Assembly: GCF_044748305.1 (NCBI RefSeq)
Contig: NZ_JBIVFT010000006.1
Coordinates: forward strand, 62,001 to 126,000
Length of the DNA: 64,000 nucleotides
Direction of reading: 5' to 3'
Source: Arthrobacter_E sp044748305
GTDB taxonomy: Bacteria > Actinomycetota > Actinomycetes > Actinomycetales > Micrococcaceae
Position 1 is the first letter of the stretch; each line of letters opens with the position of its first letter. A model generated the notes under the pieces. It worked only from the letters and a program-made list of their open reading frames with translations, did not search any database and was not told where the DNA came from. Below, in pieces: positions 35,801 to 43,635 of the stretch. A program made the position numbers and the translations under genes.

Positions 35801-38800
35801 AAGCCAGTAACGCAACGCCGGACACAGCTATCACCTACGCAGTGTCTCAGACGGCGCCCTCTTGGATTCGGACAGAAACGGTGAGCAGCGGGGGGTCCAC
35901 CTACCGCAACTTCGTGGTTTTCGACGGCTTGGGCAGAGCCCGGCAAACCCAGAAACCATCACCGACTGGTGGAACGATTGCCACAGATACTTACTACAAC
36001 AGCGCAGGGGACGTCACCAAGACGGTCAACGACTACTACATGACTGGGGCCCCGTCAGGCACATTGATGGTACCGACCGTTGCTGTGCCGTCGAGTACCA
36101 CCTACGGGTACGACGCGGCTGGGCGTGTTACCACCACCTCGGCAGTTGCCAACGACAATCAGATACTGTGGACAACCACCACTGCGTACGCGGGTACCGA
36201 CACAGTCACAACGACTGGCCCGACTCCTCCGGGTGGAATCGCCTCATCGTCTGCGAAGCAGGCCGTTACAGACCTGAACGGCAATGCTGTCATAAATGTC
36301 CTGTTCCGTGGTCCGACTACGGCATCTACAGCGGATACCACCAGTTACGGTTATGACGCCCTGGGCCAGATGACCTCTATGAAGGATGTCTCCGGAAACA
36401 CCTGGACCTGGGGATACGATGCTGCAGGCCGCCAAGTCACAGCTTCGGACCCGGATTCTGGAAACAGCTCCATGAGCTATGACTCGAGCGGACGGTTGTC
36501 GGCCACGAGCAATGCGCTCGGTTCAGTCTCCGCCGTCGAATACGACGACCTTGATCGCACGGTCAAGACGACCGTGACCCCCAACGGCGGCGCAGCGAAG
36601 ACGCTGACTACGCGCAGCTACGACTCCGAGAAGAAGGGTCAACTCAGCTCTGAAACCCGCTACAACGGCGCCAATTTCGATCAAGCGGTCACCACCAGCT
36701 ATTCGAATTACAACGCCAACAACCAGGCAGGGACGACCAGCACCACACTTCCATCCGTGCTGGGAACTTTCGCCGGGGCGTACACCACCACAGCGACGTA
36801 CAAGCAGAATGGGTTGCCTTCGACCCTTGCAGTACCGGCAGTGGGCGGTGTGGCAGGAGAGACTCTGACCTTCGGGTACGACTCGCAGGATCGCCCTGGC
36901 GCAGTGTTCAGCAGCCTGGGGGACAAGATCGTGACCAACGGGTCCTACAACAACTTGGGTTGGCTTGGGTCGTTTCAGCAATGGGACAAGAATGCGGCTT
37001 TCTCTACAGATCCCACAGTGGGCGTGACTAGCACGTCATTCGACTATGACGCTACTACTCAGCGTTTGATGACCGTCAGCAGCAACAACGACGTTAAGGG
37101 CGTGATCGCAGACCTCGGCAAGACCACCTACAAATACGATTCCTCAGGGAAGATCACGAATAGCAATCTCTCCTGGTCCGCGCGCACCAATAAGCCTGTG
37201 GACAACCAGTGCTACGCCTACGACTATGCCGACCGTCTCTCGGCTGCATGGACGCCGACAGCAGCCTGTGGTGCTGCGCCTACGCCCTCGGCCTCCAGCG
37301 TCGTGGGCCTAGGAGGGCCCGCTGCCTACGCTCAGACGTTCAGCTACACCACTGGTGGCGACAGGGCGCAGGTGAAGAGGTTCGGCCCTACCGGGGCACT
37401 GTCGTCAACGGAGTCATACAGCTACCAAGGCACTACGCATCGGTTGACAGGCCTGACGAGTACGCTGGCCTCCGGTGCTTCTACGAACTACGCCTTCGCA
37501 TGGGACGCAGCTGGTCGAATGACGGGTCGAGCCGGCCAGACCCTGAAGTACACGGAAGACGGGAAACTGGCCGGCACGGTCGGTACCACGGCGCTTTCAG
37601 CAAACCCCAACCCCAATAGCTCCTCAGGAAACCCGCCCGCAACGACTGCGACCGGTGACACACAGAGGTTCTACACAGCGAGTGGTGAGTCGGTGGGAAT
37701 CATCGACGGCACCGGTACGACCGTGACGATTGGGGCGACCACGGCGCATGTGACCACAACCGGCACGGTGACCGGAACACGTTTGTACAGCTTCGCCGGT
37801 CAAATTGTCGCTGAGCGCACCGCTAAGGCGGGCGCGACTCAACTGACAGTCGTCCTGAGCGGTCGGGTGAATACAGCGCAGACGGTGGTGATTCCGACGA
37901 CAGCGACGGCGGGGACCGCTGCAGTGGTTCGGTTCACGGACCCTTATGGGCTGGCTCGTGGCAGTACGGTCTCCGCGATTGGCAATGCGGCCTTCGCCAC
38001 TGCTGCTGCCGGAGCCAGAGGCGCGGGGACCAACGCTGCCAACCCCGCCGGGTTCGGAGCCGTGAACGGGTACATCGGCAAGCTTGCGGATACTCAGTCG
38101 AAACTCGTCCAGGTGGGTGCGCGCGAGCTGGATTCTGTGCTAGGTGTTTTCACAACACCCGATCCTGTGCTGGACAAATCCAACCAGCGCTTGTTCAGCC
38201 CGTACATGTATTCCGGTGCGGATCCGATCAACTTCTCCGATCCATCCGGCCTGTTCCTCTGCGATGTGTGCAACGGCTACGAAGCGCGTCCAAAGGTGGG
38301 CGTGAACCATATGAGTAAGTGGGAGACCCAGAACTACGGCCGGTTGTTTGAAGAGGCGCAGCCTCTCCGTTTGGTGGTCGCCCCCGGCGGGCCGCAGAAC
38401 TATGGGTACAGCCGCGCGGGCATCGCCTATCACCCGCCGTATGTCGCACCAGCCGTAGCTTTTGTCCCCAGCGCAGAGGACGCGGTCAAACCCTTCGTGC
38501 ACAGCGCCAATGAGCTGCTTTCTTGGGGGCAATCGCTAGTGTGTCCGGGTGGAGGTCCTACCGTTTGCGGTGTCGCTACCGGACTTTCATTCCTTGTCAA
38601 CGTCTGGGATAAGGTGAACGAAAATCCTGACGATGTCGGAGGTGCAATCGCCAGTAGCGCAGGCGAGGCTGTGCTGGGTGTCTTCGGCTCCAGCGGTAAG
38701 GCTGCATCGAAAGCGATCAAGTACGGCAAGCAAGCCGCGGAGTCGGCAGGAAAGGCTGGGGCAAAAAGTCTTCTTGTTAGATTTGAACCAAAAATCGAGA

Positions 38801-39036
38801 AGCAACTGAAGGGAAGAGGGTGGACGAAAGATTCAGTGCGTGATCTTGTAAATAACCCATCAAAAGAGATTCGGACGAGGGATACTCGCTGGAGACCCGA
38901 CGGGTCGGGTAAAAATGATGATCCGGCGACTGCATACCTGAATAAGGACGGAGGGTATGTCGTAAGAAATGACAAGACGGCTGATATAGTTCAAGTCAGT
39001 GATCTAACGGACCCGAATTGGAAGTCTCCATGGTGA
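32893..39036 (+). CDS. SpvB/Rhs-repeat polymorphic toxin with colicin-E5-like RNase tip
   Basis: A 2047-residue exported toxin. A hydrophobic segment at 13-32 acts as signal or anchor. Residues about 130-330 match the SpvB/TcB-type start (SGRGAPAGVSPSLSLSYDSS, GDGWALAGLG). YD repeats (GYDALGRVTTSTD, GYDAAGRQVTASD) fill about 770-1700 and build the Rhs shell. The core motif is TPDPVLDKSNQRLFSPYMYS to INFSDPSGL (1756-1788), where shells self-cleave. A hydrophobic pre-toxin region follows. The tip, about 1957-2047, runs KIEKQLKGRGWTKDSVRDL, NDDPATAYLNKDGGYVVRND, IVQVSDLTDPNW, as in colicin E5, which cuts anticodons of tRNA Tyr, His, Asn and Asp. The tip DNA is far more A+T rich than the rest. 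Coupled by 4 bases to the LamG gene; probable immunity gene overlaps its end. Confidence 0.88.
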   Translation: MSNRFVRAGQRKVLPSILVSVPLTALLMSGAGLFSPANVEPQSWNPQKMEEIAPIAASPWSPGQGLAQIPFLSGARSSARTGARVSGTTQLSVPVRTSSQAGLAKAVTLVQPRLATPPANEKGAGDFSALPGTGAAQWGSASQTGGFTWSYPLSGRGAPAGVSPSLSLSYDSSRVDGLTAATNNQASPVGDGWALAGLGSIKQKFQSCKDQGNPDSYDLCGNKGGQSFSIAFGGRSGKIIKDASSGAFKLENDDNTRIEYLKASGQNGSFDGGYWKLTDTAGTQYFFGRNKLPGWANGSVTTNSVDTVPVGAADSTQPCAAASFGASLCQQAAAWNLDYVVDVNGNSQAVYYAQDTNYYSSQKGTGTHLQYIRSSRPTRIDYGMRSGSELGANAAPLQYVLSYTGRCAGTDCSKGSDIPPSYACSSSGSCEMQVPTFYSDQRLQSIATRTLIGSTYQDIDRWSLAHSFPDPGDGTKPALWLGSITHTAADVTAGRTAITDAPVVFSGQTLQNRVYVVDGQAPLDRYRLSGIKLATGGIVSASYLAAECTPTNLPASPETNTKRCFPQYWAPTEPFPEPARMDYFHIYPVAAIGVAAGPAGGVDMLTRYQYLGSPAWKYPEQKYVSAEGSSKMSWSVFAGYGQVKTTRGNNPSTANPSSTSTYLRGLDGTPSNTAGGIRSSVVTASDGTTITDSPWLTGMKVEEQAFLGDTTSRLSTTITAPWSSAPTATSTVALGSATARHIGVGSQSAIQTSGQAAAPIGGSRSRTISYTHDGFGRVTATSSTAQTGGADASCRLVTFADNVGTNLLAFTATETTRAGECANGSSAGAVLAATRTLYDSSASADPGSAGYTAPSKGLATRTDTATATSGSAITAWQQGPTLGYDALGRVTTSTDNTTGSARVSKTGYAPAIGLPTTVTGTNPLGWTSSQTLDASRGAVTANVDVNGNVATSEFDAAGRLVKQWSPLRPKASNATPDTAITYAVSQTAPSWIRTETVSSGGSTYRNFVVFDGLGRARQTQKPSPTGGTIATDTYYNSAGDVTKTVNDYYMTGAPSGTLMVPTVAVPSSTTYGYDAAGRVTTTSAVANDNQILWTTTTAYAGTDTVTTTGPTPPGGIASSSAKQAVTDLNGNAVINVLFRGPTTASTADTTSYGYDALGQMTSMKDVSGNTWTWGYDAAGRQVTASDPDSGNSSMSYDSSGRLSATSNALGSVSAVEYDDLDRTVKTTVTPNGGAAKTLTTRSYDSEKKGQLSSETRYNGANFDQAVTTSYSNYNANNQAGTTSTTLPSVLGTFAGAYTTTATYKQNGLPSTLAVPAVGGVAGETLTFGYDSQDRPGAVFSSLGDKIVTNGSYNNLGWLGSFQQWDKNAAFSTDPTVGVTSTSFDYDATTQRLMTVSSNNDVKGVIADLGKTTYKYDSSGKITNSNLSWSARTNKPVDNQCYAYDYADRLSAAWTPTAACGAAPTPSASSVVGLGGPAAYAQTFSYTTGGDRAQVKRFGPTGALSSTESYSYQGTTHRLTGLTSTLASGASTNYAFAWDAAGRMTGRAGQTLKYTEDGKLAGTVGTTALSANPNPNSSSGNPPATTATGDTQRFYTASGESVGIIDGTGTTVTIGATTAHVTTTGTVTGTRLYSFAGQIVAERTAKAGATQLTVVLSGRVNTAQTVVIPTTATAGTAAVVRFTDPYGLARGSTVSAIGNAAFATAAAGARGAGTNAANPAGFGAVNGYIGKLADTQSKLVQVGARELDSVLGVFTTPDPVLDKSNQRLFSPYMYSGADPINFSDPSGLFLCDVCNGYEARPKVGVNHMSKWETQNYGRLFEEAQPLRLVVAPGGPQNYGYSRAGIAYHPPYVAPAVAFVPSAEDAVKPFVHSANELLSWGQSLVCPGGGPTVCGVATGLSFLVNVWDKVNENPDDVGGAIASSAGEAVLGVFGSSGKAASKAIKYGKQAAESAGKAGAKSLLVRFEPKIEKQLKGRGWTKDSVRDLVNNPSKEIRTRDTRWRPDGSGKNDDPATAYLNKDGGYVVRNDKTADIVQVSDLTDPNWKSPW

Positions 39037-39353
39037 CTGCGTCTGAGTTTTCGACGATTTTTCAAAAAGAGAATATTATGGGGAGTTACAATCCTCCTGA
39101 TTTGATTCGGATTGAGTCGAAGGAATTTTTGCGAACCATCCAAATATTGCGTACCAGCGGCCTGTCCATTTGCGGAATGGAAGGATTTCATCGGCTGGGA
39201 GAGAGCATAGTTCCAGATCTAGATATGATTCTTGATCTTAGCGGTGAAGGAGCGAGAAGCATTCGGGCTCAGGCGGCAACTCTCGATGTCGCAGAAAAAG
39301 TATTTTCCCAATGGGAGAACTGTGAGTTCGTCGAATTGGTAGTCTGTTTTTAG
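39030..39353 (+). CDS. Probable immunity protein for the E5-like toxin tip
   Basis: A 107-residue soluble protein without signal peptide, starting inside the last codons of the toxin gene (7-base overlap, MVTASEFSTIFQKENIMG). It is A+T rich like the toxin tip, so the two probably moved in together. An immunity role follows from position: polymorphic toxin genes are followed directly by the gene for the inhibitor. An internal ATG at 39078 with AAGAGA six bases upstream would give 91 residues, nearer to the 83 of colicin E5 immunity protein. I see no convincing sequence match to that protein by eye. Confidence 0.65.
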   Translation: MVTASEFSTIFQKENIMGSYNPPDLIRIESKEFLRTIQILRTSGLSICGMEGFHRLGESIVPDLDMILDLSGEGARSIRAQAATLDVAEKVFSQWENCEFVELVVCF

Positions 39354-39638
39354 AGGGCGCGGATCGAAGGTTTTCTCAGCGTGGTGATCCGCGGCGTCCT
39401 GACATGTGCGAAGCGCCCTACTCGTGATTGATCCATATCTTCTCGCAGAAGAAGCGTTGATCCGCGGTTCGATCATTCGGAATCTCTTAGCAGGGGCGAT
39501 TTCGCTGCTCGTGCCCCCAAGCGTTTTCGGAGGCGAAAGCGCCCTTTAGTCGTCGACCAGGCTGGCTGGACATCGATGATCCAGCTAGCAGGCGTCCTCA
39601 TCATTATGGGCGCGTCAGCCTGTACGCCGACGCCCGCT
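39354..39638. other. Gap between toxin module and TetR gene, with an inverted repeat
   Basis: No gene is supported. GCTGGCTGGA and TCCAGCTAGC (nine of ten pairs) enclose CATCGATGA near 39560-39588 and may act as a terminator between the toxin unit and the convergent TetR gene. It still has the mixed base composition of a module edge. Confidence 0.4.
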
Positions 39639-40265
39639 TCACCCCAGCGGCAGTGCCAGGCTCGGGACGGAGGTCTGCGGGGGCAGCGGCCGCACCGCTG
39701 CGGCGGGCCGGAGAGAGTCCTCGATCAGGGCCACAGGCCTGCGCCAGGCGTCGGTACCCCGTTCGATAGTGTCGACCGAGCCGATCAGCATGGCGACGAT
39801 GCGGATCACGTCCTCCGCGGACACGTCGCCACGGACCGTGCCCTGAGCCTGCGCCCGGCCCAGCAGAAGCCCCAGCGCTTCGATGATGTTGCCGCTGATG
39901 GTGGTCAGCACGCCGCGGCGACCCACGAGAGCATCCAGCAGGGCGCTCTCCTCGGCGGCGACCTGGACGATGGACTCGATGACATGCATCAAAGCCGCAC
40001 AGGCGTCCGGTTCGGCCAAGGCGATCTCCACGACCGGATCCACATGAATCCGCAACTGCCGCGAAATGACGGCCAGGACCAGTGCCTCCTTGTCCGCGAA
40101 ATTGCGGAACAAGGTGGCCGGCCCCACCTGTGCGGTCTCTGCGATCAGCTGGAGGGGGACCTCCGGGCCCTGCTCGTGGAAGCACTCACGGGCAGCCGTG
40201 ATGATCTTCTCCACGTTGCGGGCCGCATCCGCACGCAATGGACGCGATCCCTGACGGTATTCCAT
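39639..40265 (-). CDS. TetR-family transcriptional regulator
   Basis: A 208-residue repressor. The N-terminal helix-turn-helix (residues about 12-58) reads NVEKIITAARECFHEQGPEV then IAETAQVGPATLFRNFADKE, the TetR pattern. The C-terminal ligand domain is all-helical with a Pro-rich tail. The frame is open 16 codons upstream; I chose this ATG for the usual distance to the DNA-binding domain. It is divergent from the thiamine-binding protein gene, 93 bases away, which it may control. Ligand unknown. Confidence 0.85.
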   Translation of the reverse strand: MEYRQGSRPLRADAARNVEKIITAARECFHEQGPEVPLQLIAETAQVGPATLFRNFADKEALVLAVISRQLRIHVDPVVEIALAEPDACAALMHVIESIVQVAAEESALLDALVGRRGVLTTISGNIIEALGLLLGRAQAQGTVRGDVSAEDVIRIVAMLIGSVDTIERGTDAWRRPVALIEDSLRPAAAVRPLPPQTSVPSLALPLG

Positions 40266-40358
40266 CTGACCAGCATATCGATGCATGGGAAACTGGAGGC
40301 ATCGAACGGCCAATCTGCCGCTTTCATGACATCTACTCCCGAATGAAAGGCCAGCGCC

Positions 40359-40682
40359 ATGATCGTCGCTTTCTCCGTAGCCCCCTCAGGTGCCCCCGCC
40401 GGTGGAGACGCTCCCACCGACGCCTCCGTGCATGACGCCGTCGCCGCCGCGGTCAAGGTGGTCCGGGACTCCGGACTGCCCAACCGCACCAGCTCGATGT
40501 TCACCGAAATCGAAGGCGAGTGGGACGAGGTGATGGAGGTGGTCAAGCGCGCTACCTTCGCCGTCGCCGGTTACGGTTCCCGGGTCTCCCTGGTCCTCAA
40601 GGCGGACATCCGCCCCGGTTTCAGCGGCGAACTGGACGGGAAAATCGAACGTCTGGAGAAGGCGCTCGGCGAGCTCGACTGA
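40359..40682 (+). CDS. Thiamine-binding protein family (MTH1187/YkoF-like)
   Basis: A 107-residue ferredoxin-like protein. MIVAFSVAPSGAPAGGDAPT, SGLPNRTSSMFTEIEGEWDE and RVSLVLKADIRPG match the MTH1187/UPF0045 (thiamine-binding) family, whose members bind thiamine or hydroxymethylpyrimidine as tetramers in the cytoplasm. The precise role is unsettled. No thiamine transport or synthesis gene is adjacent; the nearby TetR regulator is divergent. Confidence 0.8.
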   Translation: MIVAFSVAPSGAPAGGDAPTDASVHDAVAAAVKVVRDSGLPNRTSSMFTEIEGEWDEVMEVVKRATFAVAGYGSRVSLVLKADIRPGFSGELDGKIERLEKALGELD

Positions 40683-40783
40683 AAAGGGATACCGCCTGAA
40701 GGGCCCCAGTTCTGACGTCCGGCCCCTGGATTCGCCGCTGTCCAGACCTTCCGTGGGTCCGGCCCCGGTGCCAGACTTGCTCC

Positions 40784-41473
40784 ATGGCACCGGAACCCAC
40801 ACCTTTCCAGCATCGCTCGCAACCTGACTGGGTCGCCATGGAGAAATGGATCTCCGACACGGTCGTCCACCCGGACCCTGCGCTCGACCAGGCCATCAGC
40901 ACAGCCCAGGCCGCGGGAATGCCACCCATCGAGGTGGCGCCGAACTCCGGCAAGTTCCTACAGCTTCTCGTGAGCATCCGCGGCGCCCGCCGTGTCCTGG
41001 AGATCGGCACCCTCGCCGGCTTCAGCACGCTCTTCATGGCCCGCGCCCTCCCGAGGGACGGGCAGCTGGTGAGCATTGAGTACAAAGCCGAGCATGCCGC
41101 CGTCGCACGCAAGAACCTCGACGACGCCGGCGTGGGGGAGCGCGTCGACATCCGCGTGGGTGCCGCGCTGGACGTGCTGCCCACCCTGGAGGGTGAGGAA
41201 CCGTTCGATCTCGTCTTCATCGACGCGGACAAGCAGAACAATTCGAACTACCTCGAATGGGCCGTCCGCCTGGGCCGGCCCGGAACGGTGATCGTGCTGG
41301 ACAACACCGTCTGGGAGGGCGCCCCGATGGAGCCGGAGCGGGACCCGGTGAACGCTCCCGGCATCCGTGACTCCCTGCAGCTCTTGGGATCAGACCCACG
41401 CTTCGACGCCACCGTCATTCAGACCGTCGGCTCGAAGGGCTGGGACGGCTTCGCCCTGGCCGTGATCCGTTGA
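40784..41473 (+). CDS. Class I SAM-dependent O-methyltransferase
   Basis: A 229-residue enzyme of the caffeoyl-CoA/catechol O-methyltransferase type (Methyltransf_3). SAM-binding motif I is VLEIGTLAGFSTLFMA (about residues 68-83), the metal-binding acid is in FIDADKQNN, and LDNTVWEGAP follows as in the family. It is expected to methylate a catechol hydroxyl using a divalent metal. A CAGACT box stands 6 bases before the ATG. A block of 55-base repeats begins 20 bases after the stop. Confidence 0.87.
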   Translation: MAPEPTPFQHRSQPDWVAMEKWISDTVVHPDPALDQAISTAQAAGMPPIEVAPNSGKFLQLLVSIRGARRVLEIGTLAGFSTLFMARALPRDGQLVSIEYKAEHAAVARKNLDDAGVGERVDIRVGAALDVLPTLEGEEPFDLVFIDADKQNNSNYLEWAVRLGRPGTVIVLDNTVWEGAPMEPERDPVNAPGIRDSLQLLGSDPRFDATVIQTVGSKGWDGFALAVIR

Positions 41474-41494
41474 CGGCGCTCCGGATGACTTGCA

Positions 41495-41618
41495 CCCGCG
41501 CGTACTAGCGCCTAGTCCGCTCCCCGGCTTCGCAAGCTCAGCCGGGGTCCCCGCGCGTACTAGCGCCTAGTCCGCTCCCCGGCTTCGCAAGCTCAGCCGG
41601 GGTCCCCGCGCGTACTAG
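41495..41618. repeat. 55-bp tandem repeat, 2.25 copies
   Basis: Units start at 41495, 41550 and 41605 and are identical by eye. Each full unit has two hairpins: ACTAG/CTAGT around CGC, and CCCCGGCT/AGCCGGGG around a 10-base loop. The third, partial copy runs into the TAGGCT box of the next gene. Confidence 0.9.
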
Positions 41619-41628
41619 GCTGGGCGCT
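41616..41628 (+). promoter_or_regulatory. Leaderless promoter of the spermidine synthase-like gene
   Basis: TAGGCT, 7 bases, then ATG. The box is partly built from the end of the third 55-bp repeat copy. Confidence 0.5.
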
Positions 41629-42468
41629 ATGAAACAGGGCCGGAACGTGCCGTCGGCGCAACCCGTGGAGGGCGAATATCAGGTCGACCAGGGCACCGCG
41701 ACACTGGAGCGGGATCCGGATCTCGCCAACGGCTGGTTGCTGCGCCTGAACGGGGTTCAGAGCTCCCACCTGGACCTGGATGACCCCACCCACCTGAGCT
41801 TCGAGTACATGCGCTGGATCGCAGCACTCGTCGAAGACCGCTGGCCCGAGGGTTTCGAAGGCCGGGTCCGGCACCTGCACCTGGGCGGTGCGGGCTGCTC
41901 CCTGGCGCGCTACTTCCACCACGTGCACCCGGAGTCCCGGCAAGTGGTCGTGGAGCTGGATGCGGCACTCGCCGAGGGTGTGCGTGAATGGTTCGACCTG
42001 CCGCGCGCCCCCTTCCTGAGGATCCGGGTGGGTGAGGCCCGCGCGGTGACGGAAACGCTCAGCCCTGCCAGCCGCGACGTCGTGATCCGGGATGTCTTCG
42101 CCCAGAGCCTCACCCCGGACTCCCTCACCACCCAGGAGTTCACCCAGCAGGTGGCGGACGTCCTCGGCCCGGACGGCATGTACCTGGTCAACTGCGGATC
42201 AGCCCCGAACTTGAAGGCCGCCCGTGAGGAGGCGGCGACGATCGGCTCCGTCTTCCCGCACCTCGCCATCGTCGCCGACGCTCCCATGCTCAAGGGCCGC
42301 CGCTACGGCAACGTCATCATCGCGGGGAGTTTCCTGCCCTTTGAAGGAACGGCTGCGATGGTGCGCACCCTGCTCGGCGGGGGAGTCCCGGCCCGCTATC
42401 TGGGCGATGAAGAAGCCCGCTCCTTCATCCAGGGTGCTCAGCCGCGCCATGACCCGAGGGCTTCGTAG
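41629..42468 (+). CDS. Spermidine synthase-like methyltransferase-fold protein
   Basis: A 279-residue protein with the polyamine aminopropyltransferase fold: LHLGGAGCSLARYFHHV (residues about 83-99) replaces the usual GGGDG loop, VVVELDAALAEGVREW carries the ribose-binding acid, and VIRDVFAQSLTPDSLTT corresponds to the catalytic region. Key residues for putrescine binding are not obvious, so this may belong to the actinobacterial fused/orphan subgroup with unknown acceptor. The last 31 bases overlap the convergent hydrolase gene. Confidence 0.75.
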   Translation: MKQGRNVPSAQPVEGEYQVDQGTATLERDPDLANGWLLRLNGVQSSHLDLDDPTHLSFEYMRWIAALVEDRWPEGFEGRVRHLHLGGAGCSLARYFHHVHPESRQVVVELDAALAEGVREWFDLPRAPFLRIRVGEARAVTETLSPASRDVVIRDVFAQSLTPDSLTTQEFTQQVADVLGPDGMYLVNCGSAPNLKAAREEAATIGSVFPHLAIVADAPMLKGRRYGNVIIAGSFLPFEGTAAMVRTLLGGGVPARYLGDEEARSFIQGAQPRHDPRAS

Positions 42469-43028
42469 GCCGCCGGGAGCGAGGTAACGCCGTCGTCGGC
42501 GAGAAAGTGCCCAGCCCCGGGGACGACGTCGGCGCTGGTCCCGAGCAGTCCGGCCAGACGGTCGGTGTGCTCAGTCGGGACGAAAGCGTCCGCGTCGGAG
42601 CGGAGCACGGTCAGGGAGTCGATGCGCTGCGCGAGTCCGTCGAGCTCGACGCCGCCGTCGATGAAGGCGTCCAGGCCCGGCAAAGCAGGCAAAGGGTCGA
42701 CGAAGCCGGCCACCAGCACAAGGGTTCCCAAACGCCAGGGGCCCTTCAAGGACCGCAGTGCGCGCAGCACGGTGAGGCACCCGAGGCTGTGGGCCACCAC
42801 GAGCGTGCCTGAGTCCGGCGATCCCAGTGCCGCCCGGGCGGCGTTGTCCCAGCTCTCGCGGTCCGGCGCCGACGGGTCCGGCAAGGAGGGAACGGTGGCC
42901 GGAATTCCGTCGCGCTCCAGCCGGTCCGCCAGCCAGCGGAACCAGTGGTCCTCCGGGGTGGCGCCGTACCCGTGGAAGATCAGAGCGCGCCGCGCCGTTG
43001 TCGTGGATGTCAGGTCCGTGGAGGTCAT
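42438..43028 (-). CDS. RBBP9/YdeN-type serine hydrolase
   Basis: A 196-residue alpha/beta hydrolase. LIFHGYGATPEDHWFRWLAD (about residues 16-35) is the family opening, the nucleophile elbow is VAHSLGCLTVLRAL (Ser near 81), the acid is Asp in LRSDADAFVP and the base His in VPGAGHFLADDG. Substrate unknown. The gene is divergent from a MerR regulator 58 bases away. Between them a near-perfect dyad lies in a 19-base spacer of the promoter for this gene, the standard MerR arrangement, so it is the likely target. Confidence 0.85.
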   Translation of the reverse strand: MTSTDLTSTTTARRALIFHGYGATPEDHWFRWLADRLERDGIPATVPSLPDPSAPDRESWDNAARAALGSPDSGTLVVAHSLGCLTVLRALRSLKGPWRLGTLVLVAGFVDPLPALPGLDAFIDGGVELDGLAQRIDSLTVLRSDADAFVPTEHTDRLAGLLGTSADVVPGAGHFLADDGVTSLPAAYEALGSWRG

Positions 43029-43043
43029 GTCACTGGACGGTAA

Positions 43044-43065
43044 ACCCTCACGCCGGCGTGAAGGT
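43044..43065. promoter_or_regulatory. MerR-type operator in a 19-bp-spacer promoter
   Basis: ACCCTCACGCC and GGCGTGAAGGT pair at ten of eleven positions. On the minus strand TTGACC stands before it and TTACCG after it with 19 bases between, as in MerR-activated promoters. It would drive the RBBP9-like gene. Confidence 0.6.
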
Positions 43066-43086
43066 CAAGACGGAAGGGGATCCGGG

Positions 43087-43437
43087 ATGCGGATCGGAGA
43101 GCTGGCTGCTGCCAGCGGGGTCAGCGCCCGGGCGCTGCGGCATTACGAGGAGCAGGAGGTTCTCGTCCCTGAGCGCGGCAGTGGCGGGTACCGCGAATAC
43201 ACTGCGGACGACGTCGTGCGCGTCCAGCAGATCAAGGCGATGATCTCCGCGGGACTCGGCACGGCGACCATCCGGCGTTACCTGGACTGTGTGCGAAGCG
43301 GCGAGCACGGTCTCGCCCTGGAACTGTGTCCGGAGCTGCGGGCGGAGCTCGAGGCCCTGGCCGGACGGCTGGGTGCGCAGGAGCAGGAGATTCGCGAGAA
43401 GCAGCAGCGCCTCAGCGAGTTGCTCACGGAAGGGTGA
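43087..43437 (+). CDS. MerR-family transcriptional regulator
   Basis: A 116-residue regulator. The winged-helix start MRIGELAAASGVSARALRHY and GYREYTADDVVRVQQIKAMI are typical MerR; the C-terminal half is a coiled coil (LAGRLGAQEQEIREKQQRLS). No conserved metal-binding cysteine group is seen, so a drug- or stress-sensing type is more likely than a metal sensor. The frame runs open far upstream through the neighbouring hydrolase, but this ATG is the family start. The operator between it and the hydrolase gene makes the two a functional pair. Confidence 0.87.
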   Translation: MRIGELAAASGVSARALRHYEEQEVLVPERGSGGYREYTADDVVRVQQIKAMISAGLGTATIRRYLDCVRSGEHGLALELCPELRAELEALAGRLGAQEQEIREKQQRLSELLTEG

Positions 43438-43535
43438 AGCGCCCCGGGAATGTGAAGATTCATTAACCGGACGGTTCTCATATCGACATCTTTTTCAACC
43501 GGACTTCTTATTCGTTCACCATGTGAAACATCGCT

Positions 43536-43565
43536 TTCAGAGTTCTCATCGGCCCTGTTTAGGCT
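43536..43565 (+). promoter_or_regulatory. Possible promoter of the peptide ABC operon
   Basis: TTCAGA, 18 bases, TAGGCT, about 70 bases before the first gene. Confidence 0.4.
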
Positions 43566-43635
43566 GTGCGGGTATTCGTTCACGGGGCATGAAATTTCTG
43601 CCTGTGGATTCCCCCGTCCCCAGAAGGGCCGCAGA

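Noticed and set aside
41495..41618. Insertion-sequence ends or attachment sites
   Set aside because: The 55-bp units are tandem and internal hairpins are small; there is no transposase or integrase nearby.
42565..43086. Extension of the MerR gene upstream through the hydrolase gene
   Set aside because: It is antisense to the RBBP9-like gene; MerR proteins start at the helix-turn-helix.
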